A stretch of 64,000 nt of DNA from JBHELG01 sp046263195 (GCA_046263195.1 JBHELG010000084.1:37573-101572), one strand, 5' to 3'; numbered from the stretch's first letter, positions 7,849 through 17,682 are shown. Notes: generated by a model from the letters alone, not told the origin. A program made the numbers and translations.

Positions 7849-8409
7849 TCAGCCCGAACGGACTCCTCCCCCTGCCTCCTCCTTCTCCAGCTCTTCGTAG
7901 TCGAAGACGTTCTGAAAGATGTCGAGGTCGAGCTCGCCCTCGCCGTGCAGGACGCTGATGTCGCCGGTGGTCTCCAGGACGACGGCACGCAAGGTGTCGT
8001 AGTTGTAGACGTTCGCCTCACGCAGCTTCGCGCGGACGTCGTCCCCGGTCACCCGCGACTGGCGGAGGTTGTCGTCGAGCATCCGCTGGCCGGCCATCAG
8101 GATGAGCGGCTGGTTGTCGACGAGCCTGCTGAAGCGGTGGCGGCGTCGCCCCAGCGCGATCGCAAACTGCACGGCGTAGAGCGTCGCGAGCGCCACCAAC
8201 CCGTCGAGGAGTGACGAGTTCGACAGTGAGATCGTCGCCATGAGCGAGCCGATGGCCACGGTGATGGCGAAGTCGAAGCTCGACATCTTCGAGAAGCTCC
8301 GCAGCCCGAGGATTCGCGTGTAGGTCACGACTGCGGCGAAGATCCCGAGGGTCGAGGTGACGACGAGCCACAACGACGTCCAGCTCGTTCCGAGCTCCGT
8401 CTTGATCAT
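7849..8409 (-). CDS. YetF/DUF421 family membrane protein
   Basis: From ATG 8409 the protein has 186 residues. Residues ~10-85 contain three hydrophobic segments with the family motif YTRILGLRSFSKMSSFDFAI and VAIGSLMATISL. A soluble domain follows with PLILMAGQRMLDDNLRQSRV and a C-terminal acidic tail. DUF421 proteins (B. subtilis YetF, YdfS and others) are small membrane proteins linked to spore or stress physiology; no catalytic role is established. The frame remains open upstream to 8742, but that part lies antisense to the ligase gene and lacks family features. It is convergent with ilvC and divergent from the ligase gene. Confidence 0.85.
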   Translation of the reverse strand: MIKTELGTSWTSLWLVVTSTLGIFAAVVTYTRILGLRSFSKMSSFDFAITVAIGSLMATISLSNSSLLDGLVALATLYAVQFAIALGRRRHRFSRLVDNQPLILMAGQRMLDDNLRQSRVTGDDVRAKLREANVYNYDTLRAVVLETTGDISVLHGEGELDLDIFQNVFDYEELEKEEAGGGVRSG

Positions 8410-8472
8410 CCCGCTGCTCCCATCTCGTGCGGGCCATCCTATGGCGTCGGTTCCACGTATCCTCATCTGATT

Positions 8473-10008
8473 GTGTTGCTCGCGGAACTCGTCGCCACCT
8501 CGTACGCGCTCGCCGCCACGCGAAGCCGCCGGCGCAAGACGGAGCTGCTCGCCGCCTGCCTGCGGGCCATGGCTGCAGAGGAGGTGGCGACCGGCGCCCT
8601 CTACCTCGCCGGCATGGTGCGCCAGCCACGGCTGGAGCTGGGCTGGGCGGCCGTGCGCCGGGTCTCGCCGCCGCCCGCGGAGGCGGCGTCCCTCGACCTG
8701 CTCGGCGTCGACCAGGCCCTCGAGGAGTTGGCCGGCTTCCACGGGACCGGGTCCCGGACCGCGCGTCTCGAGGCGCTAGGCGAGCTGCTTGCCGCCGCCA
8801 CGGCGGACGAGCAACATTTCATGCGCCGCCTCGTGCTGGGAGAGCTTCGCCAAGGCGCTCTGGAGGGGATGCTGACCCAGGCCATCGCAGTGGCCTTCAC
8901 GGTGCCCGAGGCCGACGTCAGACGAGCGCTCATGCTGCGCGGCGACTTGGGGGACGTGGCTCAGGCGGCCAGCCGGGGGGGCGCCGCAGCGATACGGAAC
9001 TTCCGGCTCACGCTGTTCCAACCACTCCAGCCCATGCTGGCCCAGACGGCGGGAGACCTGAGCGAAGCCTTCGAAGAGCTCGGTCAGGCGGCCGTGGAGT
9101 ACAAGCTGGACGGTGCCCGGATACAGGTGCACCGGGAGGGCAGCGAGGTCCGCGTGTACAGCCGCAACCTACGCGACATCACCGACCGCCTCGACGAAGT
9201 CGTCGCCGCCGCTGCGACCCTGCCCGCAAAACAGCTGGTGCTCGACGGCGAAGTCCTGTCCCTGCGACCCGAGGAAGTCCCCGAGGCGTTTCAGGACACG
9301 ATGCGCCGGTTCGGCAGCGACCGGTCGCCCCACGCTCTTCCGATGATGGCGTTCTTCTTCGACTGTCTGCACCTTGACGGCGAGGATCTGTTGGATCGGC
9401 CGCTCGGGCAACGCATCGCCGCTCTCGAGGATGCCGTCCGGCAGCCTCTGCTCGTCCCCCGCCGGATCGTGGCGGGCGTCGAGGCGGCACAGGGGATGTT
9501 GGAGGAGGCGCTACGCCTTGGGCACGAAGGCGTCATGGTGAAGGCCGTCGACGCCTCCTACGAGGCGGGTCGGAGGGGGGCCGCATGGCGGAAGGTCAAA
9601 CCGAGCCACACCCTCGACCTCGTGGTGCTCGCGGCGGAGTGGGGGCATGGCCGGCGTCGCGGCTGGCTGTCCAACCTCCATCTGGGGGCGCGCGACCCTT
9701 CGACCGGCGGCTTCGTGATGCTGGGCAAGACCTTCAAAGGCCTCACTGACCAGCTGCTCGAGTGGCAGACCCGCCACCTGCTCGAGCTGGAGGTCGGCCG
9801 TGAAGGCCACATCGTCCATGTACGTCCGGAGCTCGTGGTTGAAGTGGCCTTCGACGGTGTGCAGGTCAGTCCCCGCTATCCCGGCGGACTCGCGCTGCGC
9901 TTCGCGCGCGTGAAGCGCTACCGCCCGGACAAGGCAGCGAGCGGGGCCGACACGATCGAGATTGTGCGGGCGATCCATGCTCGGCGGGGAGAGGAACGGA
10001 CCACCTGA
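8473..10008 (+). CDS. ATP-dependent DNA ligase (archaeal/LigB type)
   Basis: The protein has 511 residues from GTG 8473 and shows the three-domain layout of archaeal-type ligases and mycobacterial LigB. An N-terminal helical DNA-binding domain (~1-180, with MRRLVLGELRQGALEGML) is followed by a nucleotidyltransferase domain with motif I EYKLDGARIQVH (AMP-accepting Lys211), motif III-like FFFDCLHLDGEDL and motif IV EGVMVKAVD. The OB-fold domain carries AWRKVKP. It would seal nicks with ATP as an accessory to the NAD-dependent LigA expected elsewhere. It is divergent from the DUF421 gene, with 63 bp between starts, and ends 16 bp from a convergent regulator. Confidence 0.93.
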   Translation: MLLAELVATSYALAATRSRRRKTELLAACLRAMAAEEVATGALYLAGMVRQPRLELGWAAVRRVSPPPAEAASLDLLGVDQALEELAGFHGTGSRTARLEALGELLAAATADEQHFMRRLVLGELRQGALEGMLTQAIAVAFTVPEADVRRALMLRGDLGDVAQAASRGGAAAIRNFRLTLFQPLQPMLAQTAGDLSEAFEELGQAAVEYKLDGARIQVHREGSEVRVYSRNLRDITDRLDEVVAAAATLPAKQLVLDGEVLSLRPEEVPEAFQDTMRRFGSDRSPHALPMMAFFFDCLHLDGEDLLDRPLGQRIAALEDAVRQPLLVPRRIVAGVEAAQGMLEEALRLGHEGVMVKAVDASYEAGRRGAAWRKVKPSHTLDLVVLAAEWGHGRRRGWLSNLHLGARDPSTGGFVMLGKTFKGLTDQLLEWQTRHLLELEVGREGHIVHVRPELVVEVAFDGVQVSPRYPGGLALRFARVKRYRPDKAASGADTIEIVRAIHARRGEERTT

Positions 10009-10024
10009 CCCTGACTGTGGGGGA

Positions 10025-10785
10025 TCAGCCCCCGGCGCGCTCGGCGTTGGCATGGATCGCGTCGCGCACGTACTGCGCGAGGCCGGCTGCCCGCTCCTCG
10101 TAGTGGGACGTGAAGCGGGGGTCTTCCAGGTAGAGGTCACCGAGCCGACCGTGCAGCTCGTGGGAGCAGTCGTAGAACCAGCGACTGATGTGCTTGCGGT
10201 GCGCCTCGGCGGCGTCCATCGCGGCCTCGGAGTGGGGGGACACACCGGCGGCGAGGGCAGCTGCGAATCGCCGCTCGATCTCCTCGCCCTCGCCCGGATC
10301 GCCACCCACTGCGCCTTCCCATAGCTGCCCGTGCGTCGCGTACTCTCGCGGTAGGCGCCGCTGCCGCCCCAGCGCTGCTTCACCTCCTCGGCGTACTGCG
10401 TCACGTCGTCTCCACCGAACACCTCGAGCATCTCTTCGGGTGTCAGGTTGATGCCCATCTGTCTCGCCCCCATCGTCAGTCGCACCGCGGCTCGCATGTC
10501 CTCGAGCCGCCCGATGCGCGCGGTCTGCAGCTCGTGCTGTCGCCTCAGATGCTCCATCGCGTCCACCTGCGGGTCGTCGAGCAGGACCGCGATCTCGTCC
10601 AAGGGGAAGCCGAGCTCGCGGTAGAACAGCACCTGCTGCAGCCGGACGAGGTCATCGTCGTCGTACTGGCGGTAACCGGCCGGTGTCCGCCCCCTGGGGG
10701 ACACCAACCCGGTCTCGTCGTAGTGGTGCAGGGTCCGCACGGTGACCCCCGCGAACCGGGCGACCTGGCTCACGGAGTAGCTCAT
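10025..10785 (-). pseudogene. TipA-like MerR regulator, interrupted by one frameshift
   Basis: Reading from ATG 10785 (AGGAGAG upstream), the first ~165 codons encode a MerR helix-turn-helix (SVSQVARFAGVTVRTLHHYD, GYRQYDDDDLVRLQQVLFYR), a dimerisation helix and the start of a TipAS antibiotic-recognition domain. The rest of that domain (ERRFAAALAAGVSP, HRKHISRWFYDCSHELH, YLEDPRFTSHYEERAAGLAQ) is in another frame that ends at 10025. The switch is at about 10291-10297; one missing base explains it. The intact family senses thiopeptide-like drugs and activates efflux or its own gene. This may be a true disruption or a sequencing/assembly error. It is convergent with the ligase gene. Confidence 0.85.
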
Positions 10786-10930
10786 TCGGCTTTCTCTCCT
10801 GGCGCCGAACGCGGGCGGATGGCACGTTCTGGTGCCCTCCAAGCTACGGCCTGACGCGACGTGAGGGTCAAGGCATGGTCCCGATGCTTCGATAGCACGA
10901 GACTGCCGGGCGCCGACGATCGGGGAAGCC

Positions 10931-12068
10931 ATGAGAAGGGAGGGCCCGCATCGAGGTCGCATCCTCGGCCTCGCGGTCGTCACGGCTGCCCTCGTCCCGA
11001 TGGGCCTTGCCATGGCTCAGGAACGGGAGCTGGAGGGCAAAGTCCGCAGTGGCGGGGAGGTAGTCGTGCCGGAAGGTTGAGACGGTAACCGGCGACCTCT
11101 ACGCCTCCGGAGGGATGGTGCGGATGGAGGGGACCGTGGAGGGAGACCTCGTGGCCGCCGGCGGTCAGGTTCAGATGGTGGGAAGGGTCGGCGGTGACCT
11201 GGTCATGGCCGGGGGAAGCCTCACGGTGCCCGGTGAGGTAGGAGGCGACATACGGGCCGCAGGGGGACAGTTCACCATGAGCGGATCCGCGGGGGAGGAC
11301 CTCCTGTTCGCAGGCGGCCAAGCCTCCGTCTCCGGCACGGTCGGGGACGACCTCATCTTCTCGGCAGGTCAGACGAGACTGGACGGCCAGGTGTCGGGGG
11401 ACGTCCTGGGCAACGCCGGCACCTACGAGCGACAGGGGACGGTGGGCGGTACGGAGGATGTGACGGTCGGGGAGAAGGAGAAGGCACCTCCCAGCACTGG
11501 TGAGCGGATCCTCGCAGCCTTCCGTCGCTACGTCGCCGTGCTCGTGGTGGGGGCCCTCTTCCTATGGCTGGCCCCAGCTCTCCTCCAAGCGGCCTCCAGC
11601 CGGCTGCGGCAGCAGCCCCTGCCTTCCCTGGCCGTCGGGCTGCTCGAGATGGTGGGTTTCGTGCTAATCGTGCTCGTTGCCGTCCTCGTCGCGGTGCTGA
11701 CTGCCGTGATCCTCGGCCTGCTGGGCCTCGGGAGCCTCGCGGCCACGACCGTCCTCGCGACCCTGCTCGGGGTGGGCGCCTTGAGCCTGGCCTTCGTCGT
11801 AGCGGTGGTCTTTGTCGCCGACGCCGTCGCCGGGCTCACCCTCGGTCGGCTGGTCTCCCCCGGTGGCGGGAAGGCAACCCCGATCCAACAGCTCGTCCTC
11901 ATGGCCCTCGGCGTGCTGCCTGTTGTCGGCATCACCGCCCTGCCCGTCGTCGGAGGCTGGGTGAGGCTCCTCGTCGTCCTCTTCGGTCTCGGAGCTCTGC
12001 TGCTGGGCGCCAGAAGCGTCGCGGCTGGTCGACGGACCGGCGGGCGGGCAGGCATGGCCCAGACGTAG
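10931..12068 (+). pseudogene. Bactofilin-like (polymer-forming) membrane protein with one frameshift
   Basis: ATG 10931 opens a signal-peptide-like segment (basic start, then GLAVVTAALVPMGLAMAQ) followed by GGEVVVPEG and a TGA at 11078-11080. The next frame continues ETVTGDLYASGGMVRMEG at once, so one extra T at 11077/11078 separates the two halves. The second part has ~10 short beta repeats of the GDLVAAGG / GGDLVMAGG type (polymer-forming, bactofilin-like right-handed helix). Four or five hydrophobic helices then span ~170-300. Such proteins are presumed to form an envelope-associated scaffold; no function is established. The frameshift lies 785 bp from the one in the TipA-like gene, which favours a local sequence problem or shared decay. 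Confidence 0.75.
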
Positions 12069-12131
12069 AGGCGCACCGCGCGTGCCACCGGTTAGGGTCG
12101 GGTCACACAGCCACCACATGGGAGGAACACG

Positions 12132-12566
12132 ATGCCCACACGTAGCGCCGAGGCCCGCTGGGAAGGCACCCTCGAACAGGGCAAGGGCAGTATGCGGCTT
12201 CCCAGCCAGGGGTACGAAGGCCCCTTCACCTACGCCTCGCGCTTCGAGGAGGAGGAGGGCACGAACCCCGAGGAGCTGCTCGGCGCGGCGCTCGCCGGCT
12301 GTCTCTCGCAGTTTCTCGCCGGACTGCTCTCCGACGCGGGCTACGAGCCCAGCGCCATCTCCACCACCGCGAAGGTCACGATCGAGGAGGTGGATGGCGC
12401 CCCGACCATTACCCGCATCGAGCTCACCATCGAAGCGGACGTGCCGCAACTCGGCGACGACGAGTTCCAGGCCAAGCTCGAGCAGGCAAAGGACCAGTGT
12501 CCCGTCTCGAAGGCGCTCGCCGGCGTGGAGGAGATCACCGCGACGGGGAAGCTGAACCCGTCCTGA
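12132..12566 (+). CDS. OsmC/Ohr family peroxide-reducing protein
   Basis: OsmC-fold proteins reduce organic peroxides with a pair of reactive cysteines. Both are present: Cys57 in AALAGCLSQFL and Cys123 in DQCPVSKAL. The N-terminal strand region (EARWEGTLEQGKGSM), EEGTNPEELLGAA and the 144-residue length match the OsmC subgroup rather than Ohr. GGGAGGA precedes ATG 12132, and a -10-like TAGGGT lies at 12093-12098. It stands between the bactofilin-like gene and the FAD/Fe-S gene with gaps of 63 and 28 bp. Confidence 0.92.
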   Translation: MPTRSAEARWEGTLEQGKGSMRLPSQGYEGPFTYASRFEEEEGTNPEELLGAALAGCLSQFLAGLLSDAGYEPSAISTTAKVTIEEVDGAPTITRIELTIEADVPQLGDDEFQAKLEQAKDQCPVSKALAGVEEITATGKLNPS

Positions 12567-12594
12567 GGATGCTCTGCAGGGGCGGGGACCTCAC

Positions 12595-15546
12595 ATGATC
12601 GCCCCGACCCAGCTCGCAGCCGAGCTGACCGCGTCCATCGACGGTGAAGTGCGCTTCGATGACGGCTACCGGGCCATGTACGCCTACGACGCCTCCGTCT
12701 ACCGCCAGACACCGATCGGCGTCGTCATCCCCAGGCACGCCGAAGACGTCGTGTCCGCGCTCGAAATCTGCCGCGCCTACGATGTCCCCCTGCTACCGCG
12801 GGGCAGTGGGACGAGCCTGAACGGCCAGTGCTGCAACGTGGCGGTCGTCTTCGACTTCTCGAAGTACCTCCACGGCATCGTCGATCTCGACCCGCGACGC
12901 AAGCTCGCCCGCGTCCTGCCAGGCACGATTCTCGACTCGTTGCGCAACGCCGCTGAAGCCCATCGGCTCACCTTCGGCCCCGACCCCGCCACCCACGACA
13001 GTTGCTCGCTCGGCGGCATGATCGGCAACAACGCCTGTGGCACCCATTCGCTCATTGCCGGCCGCACGAGCGACAACGTCGAGGAGCTAGAGATCCTCAC
13101 CTACGACGGCTTGCGCATGCGGGTCGGGCGCACGAGCGCAGAAGAGCTCGAGAGCACCGTCGCCAGCGGTGGCCGACGAGGAGAGATCTACGCCGGGCTG
13201 AAGCGGCTCCGAGACCGTTATGCCGCCCCCATCCGCCAGCTTTTCCCCGCCATCCCACGGCGGGTGTCGGGCTACAACCTCGACGAGCTGTTACCCGAGA
13301 ACGACTTCAACGTGGCCCGGGCACTCGTCGGCACCGAGGGCACCTGTGCCTTCGTCCTCGAGGCCACGGTCAGCCTCATCGACAGTCCCCAGTACCGCAC
13401 CCTCGTCGTCGTCGGCTACCCGACCATCCCGGCTGCCGGACGCGCCGTCCCAGAGCTCCTCACCCACCCGCTGATCGGACTCGAATGCTTCGATCGCAAG
13501 GCCATCGCAAATCAGCAAGCGAAGGGTCTCCGCTTTCCGGGTTGGGACCTCCTGACCGAGGGGGACGCCTGGCTGCTCGCAGAGTTCGGCGGGGCCTCGC
13601 AGGAAGAGTCGGACACCTTGGCCTCGGCGTTCGCCACCATGCTCGAGCAGGCCCGGGGCGCCACACACGTTCGTCTGGTCAGTAGTTACCGGGACCAGGC
13701 GGCCGTGTGGGACATCCGCCGGCACGCGGCGGGCACCACTCGGACACCGGTGGGACAGGGGGGGCACGCGGGCTGGCCGAACTTCGAGGACGCAGCGGTG
13801 CCACCCGAGCGGCTCGGCGACTACCTGGAGGACTTCCTGGGGCTCCTCGACGTCTACGGCTACCACGGGGCGCTCTACGGCCACTTCGGGGAGGGTTGCG
13901 TGCACTGCCGCCTCGATTTCCGGCTACGCAGCGTCGAAGGCGTCGCGAAGATGCGCCGCTTCATGGAGGCGGCCACCGACCTCGTCGTCTCCTACGGAGG
14001 TTCCATCTCGGGGGAGCACGGCGACGGTCAGCGGGGCGAGCTGCTGGTGCGAATGTACGGTCCCGAGTTCGTGCGAGCGTTCGAGGAGTTCAAAGCCCTC
14101 TGGGACCCGAAAGGCCGCATGAACCCGGGCAAGGTGGTCGACCCCTATCCACTCGACGTGAATCTGCGTGAGGGGCCCGGCTACCGCCTGCTGCCACTGG
14201 AGACCCACTTCGCCTACCCCCAGGATGGCGGCAGCTTCGGGGAGGCGGGCGCGCGCTGCTTCGGGGCAGGCAGATGTCGCCACCTGGAGGGTGGAACGAT
14301 GTGCCCGAGCTACATGGTCACGCGAGAGGAGATGCACTCGACGCGAGGCCGGGCGCGCCTGCTGCTCGAGCTCGCGGTGCCGTCGAGCCCGATCGCCCGG
14401 GATGGCTGGCGCAGCCGGCACGTGAAGCAGGCTCTCGACCTCTGCCTGTCCTGCAAGGGATGCAAGGGCGAGTGCCCGGTTCGGGTCGACATCGCCAGCT
14501 ACAAGTCCGAGTTCCTGTCGCATTACTACGCCCGACGGCTGCGTCCGAGGACCGCCTACGCCTTGGGGCTCGTGTCGCTGTGGGCACGCCCCCTGTCACG
14601 GCTCCCGAGGCTCGTGAATGCGGCAATGCAGCATCCAGGCCTGAGCCAGGCGCTGAAGGCCGCGGTCGGCATCGCCCCGCAGCGACCCCTGCCTGCATTC
14701 GCGCCCCGCACCTTCAGGGACTGGTTCCGCAAGCGCTCTCCCCAGGTGTTGAACCGGGCACAGGAACACCTCGTGCTGCTCTGGCCCGACACGTTCACGA
14801 ACTACTTCGAACCCCACATTCCCATCGCGGCGACGGAGGTTCTCGAAGCGGCGGGCTTCCGGGTCGTCATCCCCGACAGGTGGCTGTGCTGCGGGCGGCC
14901 GCTCTACGACTACGGCATGCTGACGCTCGCCAAGCGCCTCCTGCGGAACGTCCTCGATGAGCTTCGACCTGCCATACGCGGCGGTGTCCCCCTTGTAGGA
15001 CTCGAGCCGAGTTGCGTAGCGGTCTTCCGCGACGAGCTCATCAACTTCTTCCCCGACGACGCAGACGCCCGGCAGCTCGCCCAGCAGTCCTACGTTCTGG
15101 CGGAGTTCTTGGCGGACAAGGCCTCGGACTTCCCCCTACCGAAGCTCGGTCGCAAGGCCCTCGTCCAGATGCACTGCCATCAGGCGGCCTTGGCCGGCAC
15201 CGCGGCCACCCAGCGGGTGCTCGAACGGCTGGGCCTTGACTTCGAGATCCCCGACAGCGGCTGCTGCGGGATGGCAGGCAGCTTCGGCTATGAGTCGGGT
15301 GAGCACTACGAGGTGTCCATGAGGTGTGCGGAGCGAGTCATCCTTCCCACCGTGCGGGAGGCGAGCAGGGACACGATGATCCTCGCCGACGGGTTCAGCT
15401 GCCGAGGACAGATCGCCCAGGGCACGGCCCGCCATCCCCTCCATCTAGCCGAGGTCCTCCACATGGGCCTACGGGGTCTCGACCCCCCCGACGCGTCAGC
15501 ACCCGCCGAGCTCGGGCGAGCCCGGCCACCGTCCGGACCGCCGTGA
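12595..15546 (+). CDS. FAD-linked oxidase / Fe-S fusion protein (GlcD-GlcF-like, Dld-II type)
   Basis: At 983 residues this is a fusion of a 2-hydroxy-acid dehydrogenase flavoprotein with an iron-sulfur subunit. Residues ~40-260 form a PCMH FAD-binding domain (LPRGSGTSLNGQCCNVAVVF, MIGNNACGTHS). Residues ~270-520 form the FAD-oxidase C-terminal domain (YGHFGEGCVHCRLDF, SGEHGDGQRGELL). A 4Fe-4S region follows (CFGAGRCRHLEGGTMCPSYM, CLSCKGCKGECPV). Two cysteine-rich CCG domains end the protein (WLCCGRPLYDYGML, DSGCCGMAGSFGYES). Members oxidise D-lactate, glycolate or D-2-hydroxyglutarate and pass electrons to the membrane; the exact substrate is not determinable here. Confidence 0.92.
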   Translation: MIAPTQLAAELTASIDGEVRFDDGYRAMYAYDASVYRQTPIGVVIPRHAEDVVSALEICRAYDVPLLPRGSGTSLNGQCCNVAVVFDFSKYLHGIVDLDPRRKLARVLPGTILDSLRNAAEAHRLTFGPDPATHDSCSLGGMIGNNACGTHSLIAGRTSDNVEELEILTYDGLRMRVGRTSAEELESTVASGGRRGEIYAGLKRLRDRYAAPIRQLFPAIPRRVSGYNLDELLPENDFNVARALVGTEGTCAFVLEATVSLIDSPQYRTLVVVGYPTIPAAGRAVPELLTHPLIGLECFDRKAIANQQAKGLRFPGWDLLTEGDAWLLAEFGGASQEESDTLASAFATMLEQARGATHVRLVSSYRDQAAVWDIRRHAAGTTRTPVGQGGHAGWPNFEDAAVPPERLGDYLEDFLGLLDVYGYHGALYGHFGEGCVHCRLDFRLRSVEGVAKMRRFMEAATDLVVSYGGSISGEHGDGQRGELLVRMYGPEFVRAFEEFKALWDPKGRMNPGKVVDPYPLDVNLREGPGYRLLPLETHFAYPQDGGSFGEAGARCFGAGRCRHLEGGTMCPSYMVTREEMHSTRGRARLLLELAVPSSPIARDGWRSRHVKQALDLCLSCKGCKGECPVRVDIASYKSEFLSHYYARRLRPRTAYALGLVSLWARPLSRLPRLVNAAMQHPGLSQALKAAVGIAPQRPLPAFAPRTFRDWFRKRSPQVLNRAQEHLVLLWPDTFTNYFEPHIPIAATEVLEAAGFRVVIPDRWLCCGRPLYDYGMLTLAKRLLRNVLDELRPAIRGGVPLVGLEPSCVAVFRDELINFFPDDADARQLAQQSYVLAEFLADKASDFPLPKLGRKALVQMHCHQAALAGTAATQRVLERLGLDFEIPDSGCCGMAGSFGYESGEHYEVSMRCAERVILPTVREASRDTMILADGFSCRGQIAQGTARHPLHLAEVLHMGLRGLDPPDASAPAELGRARPPSGPP

Positions 15547-15725
15547 TTGGCGCATGCCGTCAGATTGCGTGGCACCCCACGGCACGGGCATGGTCGACGA
15601 TCTGCGCCCGATTCTCAGCAGCGTTCTGGACCTTTGGCCCGTCTGACTTGCCCGAGACGCGGGCGCGACAGTTTCGCGGAGGGAGGCTCGAGCCTGGGGC
15701 CAACGTGTCCAGGCAGGAGCTGGAG

Positions 15726-16499
15726 ATGCCGTCAGGAGCTCAGGGTCAAGGGACCTTCCGGGTCGTCGCCCGGCTCGTCATCCTCGCCGCGCGGACCCTG
15801 CGTTGGCGCTACGACGTGGACGGCGTCGAGAACGTGCCCGAGCGGGGTGGCGCCGTGCTCGCCTGGAACCACCACAGCTACCTCGACCCGATCACGGTCG
15901 CCTGGGGCGCTTATCGGCGCTTCGGCCGTCCCGTGCGCTTTCTCGGCAAGCAGGAGTTGTTCGACCTCCCCGGGCTCGGGCGGGTGCTCCGCTCCTCCGG
16001 GCACATCCCCGTCGCCAGGGCCAGCCGCGCGGGCCGGAAACGGGCCTTCGACACGGCCGTCGAGACACTACGGGCTGGCGACCTCGTGGCGGTCGCGCCT
16101 GAGCAGACCATCTCCGAGTCCTTCGAGCTGCTGCCGTTCACCACCGGTGCGGTGCGCATGGCCAAGCAGGCCGACGTGCCGTTGATCCCGGTCGTGTCCT
16201 GGGGCGCCCAACGCGTGGCGACCAGGGGCCGCCGGCGGCTACGAAACCTCGCGGGCCTGGTGGTGCTCGTGCGCTACGGGCGGCCTCTGCGGCTGGGTCC
16301 CGACGAGGACTCCGAGGCCGCGACACAGCGCCTCCGCGAGAGGATGGCCCAGATGCTCGACGAGGCGCAGCGCGCCTATCCGGTCGAGCCTGGTCCAGGC
16401 GATGCCTGGTGGCAGCCCCGACGACTGGGCGGCAGTGCACCGCCCCACGACGAGGTACTCCGTAAGCACGGCGAGCGAGGAGCCGAGTGGGGGGACTGA
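15726..16499 (+). CDS. PlsC-family 1-acylglycerol-3-phosphate acyltransferase-like protein
   Basis: From ATG 15726 (AGGAG at 15715-15719) the protein has 257 residues. The acyltransferase block I H(X)4D is present in WNHHSYLDPITV, block II-like in RFLGKQELFDLPGLG, and block III reads APEQTISES instead of the usual PEGTRS. Block IV follows as ADVPLIPVVSWG. Members acylate lysophosphatidate or related glycerophospholipids at the membrane. The unusual block III, with Gln in place of Gly, may shift specificity. The frame is open far upstream through the end of the FAD/Fe-S gene, but only the shorter start makes sense. Confidence 0.88.
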   Translation: MPSGAQGQGTFRVVARLVILAARTLRWRYDVDGVENVPERGGAVLAWNHHSYLDPITVAWGAYRRFGRPVRFLGKQELFDLPGLGRVLRSSGHIPVARASRAGRKRAFDTAVETLRAGDLVAVAPEQTISESFELLPFTTGAVRMAKQADVPLIPVVSWGAQRVATRGRRRLRNLAGLVVLVRYGRPLRLGPDEDSEAATQRLRERMAQMLDEAQRAYPVEPGPGDAWWQPRRLGGSAPPHDEVLRKHGERGAEWGD

Positions 16500-16608
16500 G
16501 CCCTGCTCCGCCGTCAGCGGAAAACGAGCGACGCGCCGCTGGATTTGTCATGAGGGGCGCATCCAATGCAAGGATGCGCGTTCAGCGACCGGAGATCTGT
16601 CCTATACA

Positions 16609-16631
16609 CGGTCTTGGGCAATCCAAGACCG
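16609..16631. repeat. Palindromic spacer repeat (GCGGTCTTGG family)
   Basis: CGGTCTTGG (16609-16617) and CCAAGACCG (16623-16631) are perfect inverted arms around GCAAT. The element lies 23 bp upstream of the CitE-like start. The same arms recur near 18.7, 21.4, 24.06, 29.75 and 47.4-47.6 kb, always in or beside spacers. Confidence 0.75.
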
Positions 16632-16653
16632 CTGGCCCGCCCAAGGAGGACCC

Positions 16654-17655
16654 GTGCCAGCAACTCCCCGCCGCCCCTACCACCCCCGCCGCTCCTGTCT
16701 CGCGGTGCCGGGCTCCTCTGAGAAGATGCTGACGAAAGCTCAGGGCTTCAACGCCGACCAGGTGTTCCTGGACCTCGAGGACTCGGTCGCACCCGACGTG
16801 AAACCCGAAGCACGCGGGATGGTCGTCGAGGCGCTCCGGAACGGTGACTGGGCCGACCGAGTCCGGGTGGTGCGTACCAACGACGTCTCGACGCCCTGGT
16901 GCCTGCGCGACATCGACCACGTCGTCTCCCACACGGGTCCCGACTACCTCGACTGCATAATGATCCCCAAGGTCCAGGACGCCGGTCAGGTCCATTTCGT
17001 AGACCACGTGCTCACCCAGCTCGAGCGGGAGAACAGCTGGCCGGTCGGTTCGATCGGCCTCGAGTTGCAGATCGAGAACGCCCAGGGGCTCACGAACGCC
17101 GACGAAATCCTCGCCGTCAGCCCCCGTACCGAGACCTTCATCTTCGGACCGGGCGACATGGCGGCTGCCCTCGGCATGCCCTCGCTGACCGTCGGCGCCA
17201 TTCAGCCCGACTATCCGGGCGACCACTGGCACTGGGTGCTCATGCGCGTCCTCGTGGCGGCGCGCAATGCCGGCGTGCAGGCCATCGACGGGCCCTACGC
17301 CCGGATCCGGGACACCGAGGGCTTTCGCGAAGTGGCCACACGCAGCCGGGTGCTCGGCTTCGACGGCAAGTGGGTGCTCCATCCCGGACAGATCGACAGC
17401 GCCAACGAGGTGTACGGGGTCACCCAGGAGGAGTACGAGCGTGCCGAGGACATCCTCGCCGCCTACGAGCACGCGAGAGGTGCGGAGCGACGGGGCGCGG
17501 TCATGTTCGGTGACGAGATGATCGACGAGGCGACCCGCAAGATGGCCGCGGTGAACGCCGAGAAGGGCCGCCGCCAAGGAATGGCGCCCCGCCCCGTTCC
17601 CCAGGACGTCCCCTTCCACGCCCGGGCGGAGTGGCGCGCGGAGCATGCCGTCTAG
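16654..17655 (+). CDS. HpcH/HpaI-family CoA-ester lyase (CitE/malyl-CoA lyase-like)
   Basis: GTG 16654 follows AAGGAGGA and gives 333 residues. It is a TIM-barrel lyase with the family features CLAVPGSSEKMLTKAQGFNA, the metal-site sequences FLDLEDSVAP and LELQIENAQG, and WVLHPGQIDSANEVY. Members cleave or form malyl-CoA, beta-methylmalyl-CoA, citramalyl-CoA or similar esters. The MaoC-type gene 27 bp downstream is a common partner. In mycobacteria a CitE-MaoC pair sits beside branched-chain-acid catabolic genes, so a role in acyl-CoA catabolism is likely but the substrate is not resolved. The frame is open upstream into the acyltransferase gene; the ribosome site decides the start. Confidence 0.88.
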   Translation: MPATPRRPYHPRRSCLAVPGSSEKMLTKAQGFNADQVFLDLEDSVAPDVKPEARGMVVEALRNGDWADRVRVVRTNDVSTPWCLRDIDHVVSHTGPDYLDCIMIPKVQDAGQVHFVDHVLTQLERENSWPVGSIGLELQIENAQGLTNADEILAVSPRTETFIFGPGDMAAALGMPSLTVGAIQPDYPGDHWHWVLMRVLVAARNAGVQAIDGPYARIRDTEGFREVATRSRVLGFDGKWVLHPGQIDSANEVYGVTQEEYERAEDILAAYEHARGAERRGAVMFGDEMIDEATRKMAAVNAEKGRRQGMAPRPVPQDVPFHARAEWRAEHAV

Positions 17656-17682
17656 CCAGGGCCAGCTCGAGGAGGAACCGGA

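Noticed and set aside
8410..8742. N-terminal extension of the YetF/DUF421 frame
   Set aside because: Its residues resemble the antisense of the ligase N-terminus and not the family; the membrane domain starts right after ATG 8409.
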